From the NCBI RefSeq assembly GCF_036226665.1, contig NZ_CP109007.1, positions 6,696,001 to 6,760,000 on the forward strand: a stretch of 64,000 nt of DNA, read 5' to 3'. Of the stretch, positions 54,832 to 61,661 are shown one piece after another. Every line of letters starts with the position of its first letter. Within the stretch, counting starts at the first letter, position 1. The stretch comes from Streptomyces sp. NBC_00691 (GTDB lineage Bacteria > Actinomycetota > Actinomycetes > Streptomycetales > Streptomycetaceae). The translations under genes were made by a program, and so were the position numbers. The notes under the pieces are model-generated. The model was not told where the DNA came from. It saw only the letters and a program-made list of their open reading frames with translations, and ran no database searches.

Positions 54832-56613
54832 TCAGCGTCGGGCATATTCGCGGAAGCCGCGCCCCGTCTTGCGACCCAGGCAGCCCGCCGCCACCAGGTG
54901 CTCCAGGAGCGGGGCCGGGGCCAGGCCCGGGTCCCGGAACTCACGGTGCAGCACCTGCTCGATCGCGAGCGAGACGTCCAGACCGACCACGTCGAGCAGC
55001 TCGAACGGGCCCATCGGGTAGCCGCCGCCCAGCTTCATCGCGGCGTCGATGTCGTCCAGGGTCGCGTAGTGCTCCTCGACCATCTTGATCGCGTTGTTCA
55101 GGTACGGGAAGAGCAGCGCGTTCACGATGAAACCGGCCCGGTCGCCGCAGTCCACCGGGTGCTTGCGGATCTTCGTGGTGACCTCGCGGACGGTGGCGTG
55201 GACATCGTCGCCGGTCAGCACCGTGCGGACGATCTCGACCAGCTTCATCGCCGGGGCCGGGTTGAAGAAGTGCATCCCGATGACGTCCTGCGGGCGCGAG
55301 GTGGCGCGGGCACAGGCCACGACCGGCAGCGAGGAGGTCGTGGTGGCGAGCACCGCGCCCGGCTTGCAGATCTTGTCGAGCCGCGCGAACAGCTCCTGCT
55401 TGATCTCCAGGTCCTCGGCCACCGCCTCCAGGGCCAGGTCGACGTCGGCGAAGGCGTCCAGCGTGCCGGCCGGGGTGATCAGGGCCAGCGTCGCGTCGCG
55501 CGCCTCGCCCGTCATCCGGCCCTTGTCGACCGAGCGGGCCAGCGACTTCGCGATCCGGGCCTTCGCCGTGTCCGCCTTCTCCTGCGAGCGGGCGGCGAGG
55601 ACGACCCGGTAGCCGGCCTTCGCGAAGACCTCCGCGATGCCGGAGGCCATGGTGCCCGAGCCGGCGACGCCGACCGAGCGGATCTCACGGCCGCCGGCCG
55701 CCTCCGCGGAGCCCAGCGGGGTCAGCGCGTCCCGCACGACCTCGCCGGAGCCCGGCGCCTCGTACGTGTAGAAGCCGCGGCCCGACTTGCGGCCGGTCAG
55801 ACCCGCCTCGCTGAGCTGCTTGAGGATCGGGGCCGGGGCGTGCAGCCGGTCGTGGGAGTCCGCGTACATGGCCTCCAGGACCGTACGGGCCGTGTCGACG
55901 CCGATCAGGTCGAGCAGCGCCAGCGGGCCCATCGGCAGACCGCAGCCCAGCTTCATCGCCGCGTCGATGTCCTCGCGGGAGGCGTACTTGGCCTCGTACA
56001 TGGCGGCGGCCTGGTTGAGGTAGCCGAAGAGGAGCCCGTCCGCGATGAACCCGGCCCGGTCGCCGACCGCCACCGGCTCCTTGCCCAGGTCGAGGGCGAG
56101 CTGCGTCACGGCGTCGACGGCCCGCGGGTCGGTCAGCACGGAGGAGACCACCTCGACCAGCTTCATGGCCTGGACCGGGGTGAAGAAGTGCAGGCCGAGG
56201 ACCCGCTCGGGGTGCGCCGAGTCGGCGGCGAGCCGGGTGACGGAGAGCGCGTTCGTGCCGGTGGCGACGATCGTGCCCGGCCGCACGATGCCGTCGAGGG
56301 CCCGGAACACCTCCTGCTTCGCCTCGTACGACTCGGGCACGACCTCGATGACGAGGTCGGCCTCGGCGGCCGCCTGGAGGTCGGAGAAGGTACGGAAGCG
56401 GGCCAGGACGTCCTGCCGCTCCTCCTCGGTGATCCGCTCGCGGGCCACCGCACGGGCGGTGGAGGCCTCCAGGGCGGCGACGGCCTGGGCGGCGGCGGTG
56501 TCGCTGATGTCGATGCCGATGACCTCGCGGCCGGCCCGGACGAGGACATCGGCGATACCGGTGCCCATGGTGCCGAGACCGACGACGGCGATGGTGGAGA
56601 GAGGGGTGTCCAT
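54832..56613 (-). CDS. 3-hydroxyacyl(butyryl)-CoA dehydrogenase, tandem-fused duplicate
   Basis: 593 residues made of two 3-hydroxyacyl-CoA dehydrogenase units. Unit 1 (about 1-290): VVGLGTMGTGIADVLVRAGREVIGIDI, the catalytic His in LGLHFFTPVQAMKLVEVV, and GFIADGLLFGYLNQA. Unit 2 (about 312-593): GVAGSGTMASGIAEVFAKAGYRVVLAA, IGMHFFNPAPAMKLVEIV, GFIVNALLFPYLNNA. Both retain nucleotide-binding and catalytic motifs. It interconverts acetoacetyl-CoA and 3-hydroxybutyryl-CoA, feeding crotonyl-CoA to Ccr. AGGAG lies 8 nt before ATG 56613. Confidence 0.92.
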   Translation of the reverse strand: MDTPLSTIAVVGLGTMGTGIADVLVRAGREVIGIDISDTAAAQAVAALEASTARAVARERITEEERQDVLARFRTFSDLQAAAEADLVIEVVPESYEAKQEVFRALDGIVRPGTIVATGTNALSVTRLAADSAHPERVLGLHFFTPVQAMKLVEVVSSVLTDPRAVDAVTQLALDLGKEPVAVGDRAGFIADGLLFGYLNQAAAMYEAKYASREDIDAAMKLGCGLPMGPLALLDLIGVDTARTVLEAMYADSHDRLHAPAPILKQLSEAGLTGRKSGRGFYTYEAPGSGEVVRDALTPLGSAEAAGGREIRSVGVAGSGTMASGIAEVFAKAGYRVVLAARSQEKADTAKARIAKSLARSVDKGRMTGEARDATLALITPAGTLDAFADVDLALEAVAEDLEIKQELFARLDKICKPGAVLATTTSSLPVVACARATSRPQDVIGMHFFNPAPAMKLVEIVRTVLTGDDVHATVREVTTKIRKHPVDCGDRAGFIVNALLFPYLNNAIKMVEEHYATLDDIDAAMKLGGGYPMGPFELLDVVGLDVSLAIEQVLHREFRDPGLAPAPLLEHLVAAGCLGRKTGRGFREYARR

Positions 56614-56902
56614 CAGGGGACTCCTGAGAGGAAGAGTGACGACTGAGGGCAGTGCGCGCACGAAAGGGCGCGGGAAAGAGCGAGGGCTCTGCCCGGAGAA
56701 AGGGCGATGCCCTGGAGAAAAGGGGCGACGGACTCTGTCCCGGAGCCACGTCGAAACTGCCGAACCGACGAACACCCACAACGGCTGCGTCACCAGGCCG
56801 TTGTGAGGAGTGCGGGGGGTGCCCCGCTCACCTGAGACTAACCGGCGGGTAACGAGCACGCCAGTCCTGGGAAGTTGAGGAAAATGTGATCTGGATCGCG
56901 GA
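56614..56902. other. Purine-rich non-coding region with two inverted repeats upstream of hdb
   Basis: No gene is apparent. A GA-rich stretch at about 56650-56730 includes AGGGC-GAT-GCCCT. CACAACGGC (56777-56785) pairs exactly with GCCGTTGTG (56797-56805) across an 11-nt loop. It is probably the upstream region and leader of the hydroxyacyl-CoA dehydrogenase gene; I see no clear promoter hexamers. Confidence 0.4.
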
Positions 56903-56915
56903 TAGGCTCGGATTC

Positions 56916-57518
56916 ATGGAATACGCCGAGGATCCGGAATTCTGCTCGATGATCGATCGATTGCGGGACGAGATCGAGAATGACTCCGGAAGCGTCCCGG
57001 CGGCATTCGAACAACTCGCGGAAACCACCGATCCCGAGGAACTGCACCACGTCCTCACCGCCCCCGGGCAGCCCCTCTGGGCCCGCGAGATCGCCGCCTA
57101 CACCCTCGGTGTCACGGGCGATCCCCGCGCCTTCGAGGCCCTGGTGCTCCTGCTCAACCACCGCGACGCGGAGCGCTGCGTCACCGCCGCCCACGCCCTG
57201 ACCCGGCTCGGCGACCCCCGGACCGCCCGGGCGGCCGCCGCCCTCGCCACCAACGAACTCCGCGCGGCCTACGCGCTGCTGCCGATCCGGCTGCTCGCCG
57301 CCCTCCGCGCCCCCGAGTCCGTCCCGGCCCTGATCACCGTCCTCGAACGGCGCCTGCCCGCCGACGACCCCCACTGGCGGGTCGGCCTCGCCTGCGTCGA
57401 GGGTCTGGGCGCCCTCGGCGACCCGAGGGCCCGTCCCGCCCTGGAGGCCGCGCTCCCGCATCCCCGGCTCGGCGCAGCCGCGGAGACGTCACTGGGCCGG
57501 CTCGGCACCGCCCACTGA
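56916..57518 (+). CDS. HEAT-repeat protein
   Basis: 200 residues. Residues ~45-195 form four or five HEAT-like helical hairpins: LWAREIAAYTLGVTGDPRAFEALVLLL, RCVTAAHALTRLGDPRTARAAAALA, ESVPALITVLERR, VGLACVEGLGALGDPRARPALEAAL, LGAAAETSLGRLG. Such solenoids mediate protein contacts; no catalytic motif is seen. The N-terminal 40 residues are acidic and non-repeat. ATG 56916 follows TAGGCT (56903-56908) by 7 nt, so it is likely leaderless; GTG 56886 in frame is less likely. Its 3' end overlaps the convergent RidA gene by 30 bp. Confidence 0.82.
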   Translation: MEYAEDPEFCSMIDRLRDEIENDSGSVPAAFEQLAETTDPEELHHVLTAPGQPLWAREIAAYTLGVTGDPRAFEALVLLLNHRDAERCVTAAHALTRLGDPRTARAAAALATNELRAAYALLPIRLLAALRAPESVPALITVLERRLPADDPHWRVGLACVEGLGALGDPRARPALEAALPHPRLGAAAETSLGRLGTAH

Positions 57519-57989
57519 GCGGAGCACCGGGCGGACCGCGCCGACGGCCTCGGATTCCGACGCCGGCTCCGGCGCGAACGATGACTCCGGCTCCGGCACC
57601 AGCGCGAACGCCTCGATCTCCACGAGCAGTTCCGGGCGGACGAGCGCCGACACCTGGACCGCCGAGCTCGCCGGCAGCGGCGCCCCCGCGAAACGGGCGT
57701 CCCTGGCCTCCCGTACGGCCGGGAGATGAGCGACGTCCGTGACGAAATACGTCAGCTTCACCACGTCCCGGAATCCGGCGCCCGCCGCCGCGAGGCAGCG
57801 GTCCAGGTTCGCGAAGACCTGCCGGGCCTGCGCCACCGCGTCACCCTCCCCGACCACCGTGCCCGAGGCGTCGAACGCGCACTGGCCGGATATCGCGACG
57901 AAGCGGCCCGTCCCCCAGACGACGTGGCTGTACTGCGGGCTGGCGGCGATTCCCTCGGGAGCGGGTACGTGGGTCAGGTGGTTCGTCAT
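57489..57989 (-). CDS. RidA (YjgF/YER057c/UK114) family protein
   Basis: 166 residues; the RidA domain covers about 1-125, with a ~35-residue acidic, Glu/Pro/Ser-rich C-terminal tail not typical of the family. Key features: SHVVWGTGRFVAISGQCAFDASGTVVG, then QARQVFANLDRCLAAAGAGFRDVVKLTYFVTD, and VRPELLVEIEAFALV. The conserved Arg that deaminates enamines in RidA proper appears at the R of LVRPELLVEIEA, so imine deaminase activity is plausible. ATG 57989 is the chosen start. Confidence 0.85.
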   Translation of the reverse strand: MTNHLTHVPAPEGIAASPQYSHVVWGTGRFVAISGQCAFDASGTVVGEGDAVAQARQVFANLDRCLAAAGAGFRDVVKLTYFVTDVAHLPAVREARDARFAGAPLPASSAVQVSALVRPELLVEIEAFALVPEPESSFAPEPASESEAVGAVRPVLRSVGGAEPAQ

Positions 57990-58020
57990 GCCCCACATCC
58001 TCGCCCACGGCACTGACAGC

Positions 58021-58045
58021 GCCCGCGCCCCCGGGGGGCGCGGGC
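58021..58045. terminator. GC-rich palindrome between the aminopeptidase and RidA genes
   Basis: GCCCGCGCCCCC (58021-58032) is complementary to GGGGGCGCGGGC (58034-58045), separated by one base. It lies about 45 bp beyond the aminopeptidase stop and 32 bp before the RidA start. Confidence 0.6.
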
Positions 58046-58091
58046 ACGGTGACGGCCGGCGGGCAGGCCCGCCCGCGGGGCGCGGCCGGCG

Positions 58092-59684
58092 TCAGCGCAC
58101 GTGGCCGAGGAAGCCGTGCAGCGTGCTGCCCGCGGTGTCGGCCGCGGCCGGGACGGACCGGGTCACCGGCTCGGGCTTCGGCTCCGGCAGCGTCGCGCAG
58201 GCCGCGTCCACCTCGGCGTCGCCCTCGGCGCGGGGGACCTTGCCCGTGGCGAGGTAGGTGGAGAGGTGCTCGTCCATGCAGTCGTTCCCGCCGAGGGTGA
58301 CGCCGTGGTTCCCCCCGCCCTCCTCGACGACCAGGCTGGAGCCGCGCATCAGCCGGTGCAGGGCGACCCCGCCCTCGTACGGCGTCGCCGCGTCGTCCGT
58401 GGCCTGGAGGATGAGGACCGGCGGCACCTGGTCGTTGCTGACGTCAGGCGGGGACAGCGACTCCACCGGCCAGAAGGCGCACGGCGCGTTGTACCAGGCG
58501 TTGTTCCAGGTGGAGAAGGGTGCCTTGGCGTGCACGTCCCAGTTGTCCTTGCGCCAGACGCTCCAGTCGCGGGGCCAGGCCGCGTCCCGGCACTGCACGC
58601 TCGTGTAGACCGAGTAGCCGTTGTCGGCCGCCGCGTCGGCCTCGCCGTAGCGCTCGTACGCCTCCGTGAGCGGTACCGCGTTCGCGTCGTTGACGTACGC
58701 GGCGAACGCCTTCGCGAGGCGGGGCCAGTAGCCGTTGTAGTACGCGCCGGGCAGGTAGGTGTCCTCCAGCTCGCCCGGTCCGACCTTCCCGCCGGCCGGC
58801 TTCGCGCGCAGCGCGTCGCGCATCCGGTACCAGGCCGCCTCGACCGCCGCCGGGTCGTCGCCCAGCTCGTACACGGAGTTCTGCTTGGCCACCCAGGCCA
58901 TGAAGTCCTTGTGACGGGTGTCGAAGGCGTAGTCCTGCGCGATGTTGTCCTCGTACCAGACGCCGTGCGGGTTCACGACGGAGTCCAGCGCCATCCGCCG
59001 CACCCGGTCCGGGTGGAGCCGCGCGTACACGGCCCCCAGGTAGGTGCCGTACGAGTAGCCGAGGTAGTTGATCTTCTGGGCGCCGAGCGCGCGCCGGATG
59101 ACGTCCATGTCCCGGGCGGTGCTCACGGTGTCGATGTACGGCAGTACGTCCGCGTACTTCTTGCCGCAGGCCGCGGCGAACGCCTGCGCCCGCTCGACCG
59201 CGAGCCGCTCGCCCGCCGCGTCGCCGGGCACCGAGTCCGGGCGGACCGGGGCGAAGTGGCCGGGCCTGCAGTCGAGCGCGGGCTCGCTCTTGCCGACCCC
59301 GCGCGGGTCGAAGCCGATCACGTCGTACTCGGCGGCCACCTTCGGGGGCAGCGAGGACGCCACGTACCCGGCCATGCCGCGGCCGCTGCCACCGGGCCCG
59401 CCCGGGTTCACGAGCAGCGGCCCCTGGAAGGTCTTCGAGGTGTGCGGGATCCGGGTGAGGGCGAGCGTGACGGTCCGGCCGGCCGGATCGTCGTGGTTGA
59501 GCGGCACCCTGAGGGTGGCGCACTGGAGCTTCGGGTACGCCTCGGTGGCACAGCCGGTCCAGGCGAGTGAGGGGAAGGGGCGGGGGGCCGGTTCACCGGC
59601 GCCCGCGGGGGCGGCGGGCAGGACGGTGACCGTCCCGGCGACCAGCGCTCCTGCGGCGATCAGCATTCCTGCGCGTGGGGTCAT
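58092..59684 (-). CDS. Secreted tripeptidyl aminopeptidase (S33 alpha/beta hydrolase)
   Basis: 530 residues. Signal peptide (MLIAAGALVAGTVTVLPAAPAGA). VPLNHDDPAGRTVTLALTRIPHTSK and the oxyanion region NPGGPGGSG lead to the nucleophile elbow LGYSYGTYLG with Ser. The acid is in LILQATDDAATPYEGG and the His in EGGGNHGVTLGG. The C-terminal Cys-containing TAP domain (NDCMDEHLSTYLATG) is diagnostic of Streptomyces Tap/SlpD/SlpE. It removes tripeptides from extracellular proteins. ATG 59684 was chosen; no clear ribosome-binding site precedes it. Confidence 0.92.
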   Translation of the reverse strand: MTPRAGMLIAAGALVAGTVTVLPAAPAGAGEPAPRPFPSLAWTGCATEAYPKLQCATLRVPLNHDDPAGRTVTLALTRIPHTSKTFQGPLLVNPGGPGGSGRGMAGYVASSLPPKVAAEYDVIGFDPRGVGKSEPALDCRPGHFAPVRPDSVPGDAAGERLAVERAQAFAAACGKKYADVLPYIDTVSTARDMDVIRRALGAQKINYLGYSYGTYLGAVYARLHPDRVRRMALDSVVNPHGVWYEDNIAQDYAFDTRHKDFMAWVAKQNSVYELGDDPAAVEAAWYRMRDALRAKPAGGKVGPGELEDTYLPGAYYNGYWPRLAKAFAAYVNDANAVPLTEAYERYGEADAAADNGYSVYTSVQCRDAAWPRDWSVWRKDNWDVHAKAPFSTWNNAWYNAPCAFWPVESLSPPDVSNDQVPPVLILQATDDAATPYEGGVALHRLMRGSSLVVEEGGGNHGVTLGGNDCMDEHLSTYLATGKVPRAEGDAEVDAACATLPEPKPEPVTRSVPAAADTAGSTLHGFLGHVR

Positions 59685-59800
59685 AGGGCGTTTGTGTCCC
59701 GAACCGGCCTGGAGAGGACCTGTTTCGCCGAGAGTTGACCCGAACGGAGGGGGATCCGACGGCGTGTCAGCTGACCGGTCCGATGATCGGAGGAGCGCGC

Positions 59801-60832
59801 TCAGAGGAGGGTGAGCTGCTCGGGAGCGGCCGCGAGGGACGGTTCCTCCGGTACCGGGAGGCGGCGGGGCGCGCCCCGGTGCGCCGGACCGATGCCGAAC
59901 TCGGCCGCCAGCTCGTGCACCTGACGGGTGATCCGGCGCTGGTACCAGGTGGGCGCGTAGGCCCCGTCCGCGTACATCCGCTCGTACCGCCCCACCAGGC
60001 CGGGATGGTGGCGCCGCAGCCACTGCGTGAACCACTCGCGGGCACCCGGCCGCAGATGCAGCACGAGCGGGGTGACCGAACTCGCCCCGGCCTCGGCGAT
60101 CGCGCGGACCGTGTCGCGGAGCTGCTCGGGCCGGTCGCCGAGGAAGGGCACCACGGGGGCCATCAGGACGCCGCAGTCGATGCCGTGCGCGCCGAGGGTC
60201 CGGACCACGTCGAGCCGGCGCTGCGGGGAGGGGGTGCCGGGCTCGATCGTGCGCCACAGCTCCTGGTCGGTGAAGCCGACGGAGACGGAGATGCCGACCT
60301 CGGTGACCCGGGCGGCCTGGGTCAGCAGCTCCAGGTCGCGCAGGATCAGCGTGCCCTTGGTGAGGATCGAGAAGGGGTTGGCGCGGTCGCGCAGGGCGGT
60401 GAGGATGCCCGGCATCAGGCCGTACCGGCCCTCGGCCCGCTGGTAGCAGTCGACGTTGGTGCCCATCGCGATGTGCGCGCCCTGCCAGCGGGCGGAGGAG
60501 AGCTGGCGGGCCAGGACCTCCGGCGCGTTGATCTTGACGACGATCTGGGAGTCGAAGCCGAGGCCGGTGTCGAGGTCGAGATAGCTGTGGGTCTTGCGGG
60601 CGAAGCAGTACACGCACGCGTGCGTGCACCCCCGGTACGGGTTGACCGTCCACTCGAACGGCATCCGGGAGGCGCCGGGCACCCGGTTGAGGATCGAGCG
60701 GGCCCGCACCTCGTGGAAGGTGATGCCCCGGAACTCGGGGGTGTCGAAGGTCCGGGTGGTCACCGCGTCCGCGCCGAACAGGGCGATGTCGGCGGGTGCG
60801 GCGGGGGTGTCGCCCAGATTGTCCCAGCGCAC
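59801..60832 (-). CDS. Rv2578c-type radical SAM protein
   Basis: 343 residues. The SAM cluster motif is CTHACVYC, in TVNPYRGCTHACVYCFARKTHSYLDL, followed by GSDSQIVVKIN-like strands (FDSQIVVKINAPEVL) of the SplB-related family. Only one Fe-S motif is visible. The mycobacterial homologue Rv2578c is, as I recall, in the LexA regulon, suggesting a DNA-repair or damage role; activity is undefined. GTG 60832 has GAGGAGG 5 nt upstream. A LexA-like box lies at 60877-60888. Confidence 0.88.
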   Translation of the reverse strand: MRWDNLGDTPAAPADIALFGADAVTTRTFDTPEFRGITFHEVRARSILNRVPGASRMPFEWTVNPYRGCTHACVYCFARKTHSYLDLDTGLGFDSQIVVKINAPEVLARQLSSARWQGAHIAMGTNVDCYQRAEGRYGLMPGILTALRDRANPFSILTKGTLILRDLELLTQAARVTEVGISVSVGFTDQELWRTIEPGTPSPQRRLDVVRTLGAHGIDCGVLMAPVVPFLGDRPEQLRDTVRAIAEAGASSVTPLVLHLRPGAREWFTQWLRRHHPGLVGRYERMYADGAYAPTWYQRRITRQVHELAAEFGIGPAHRGAPRRLPVPEEPSLAAAPEQLTLL

Positions 60833-60870
60833 GGGCGCCTCCTCGATGGCTCTGCGTCGACCGTTCGCTC

Positions 60871-60888
60871 AGAATAGAACACCTGTTC
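60871..60888 (-). promoter_or_regulatory. LexA (SOS)-like box next to the -10 element of the radical SAM gene
   Basis: GAACACCTGTTC (60877-60888) fits the actinobacterial/Gram-positive SOS core GAAC-N4-GTTC. It abuts TATTCT (60876-60871 on the minus strand), a good -10 at a suitable distance from GTG 60832. A repressor on the box would cover the promoter spacer. Confidence 0.6.
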
Positions 60889-60979
60889 CCTTGATCGTTG
60901 CAACCCGGATTTCGCGCCCCGGAGCCCACGTGGTTCTCTAGGCCCACACCCCTGAGGAACCACGAGCTGGAGGAAGTCA

Positions 60980-61423
60980 ATGGCGCAGGTCGAGGCCACC
61001 ACGGAACGGATCATCGCCGCCGACGCGGAGACGGTGTTCGACGCGCTGGCCGACTACAGCGGCACGCGCGCGAAGCTGCTCCCCGAGCACTTCAGCGAGT
61101 ACGAGGTGCGCGAGGGCGGCGACGGCGAGGGCACCCTCGTCCACTGGAAGCTGCAGGCCACGAGCAAGCGCGTCCGCGACTGCCTCCTGGACGTCACCGA
61201 GCCCACCGACGGACAGCTCGTCGAGAAGGACCGCAACTCCTCCATGGTCACCACCTGGCTCGTGACCCCCGCCGGTGAGGGCAAGTCCCGCGCCGTCGTC
61301 ACCACCGTCTGGGACGGCGCGAGCGGTGTCGGCGGCTTCTTCGAGCGGACCTTCGCGCCCAAGGGCCTCGGCAGGATCTACGACGCCGTTCTCGCCAAGC
61401 TGGCGGACGAGGTCGAGAAGTAA
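60980..61423 (+). CDS. SRPBCC-family (START-like) protein
   Basis: 147 residues. The helix-grip fold is indicated by VEATTERIIAADAETVFDALADYSG at the N-terminus, alternating strands (EGTLVHWKLQATSKRVRDCLLDV, SMVTTWLVTPAGEGKSRAVVTTVW), and the long C-terminal helix LGRIYDAVLAKLADEVEK. Such proteins bind hydrophobic ligands or act as cyclases; nothing here indicates which. GGAGG lies 6 nt before ATG 60980. It is divergent from the radical SAM gene and could share its damage-responsive region. Confidence 0.8.
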   Translation: MAQVEATTERIIAADAETVFDALADYSGTRAKLLPEHFSEYEVREGGDGEGTLVHWKLQATSKRVRDCLLDVTEPTDGQLVEKDRNSSMVTTWLVTPAGEGKSRAVVTTVWDGASGVGGFFERTFAPKGLGRIYDAVLAKLADEVEK

Positions 61424-61661
61424 CGCCCGGAGCGTTCACCGATTCGAGTGGATCGCCCGCACCCCCGCAACGGCGCCCCCTGTGCGCCGGGGGCGCGGGC
61501 CCCCTCGTAAACGCGCTGATGAGCGACCCAAGTGCGCCGTCCCGCAGGGCCGTTCGGGCCGCCCGGCGCCACTGACCTCCCGTACCGTCCGACTTGCTCC
61601 CCCTTCGTGCCCAATGCGAAGAATGGCGCGGCGCAGACGCCGTGACGAGGGGAGCAGGTAC

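Noticed and set aside
58092..60980. A single 962-codon minus-strand frame spanning the aminopeptidase and the radical SAM region
   Set aside because: The upstream half is an out-of-frame translation of the radical SAM gene; the aminopeptidase has its own signal peptide starting at 59684.
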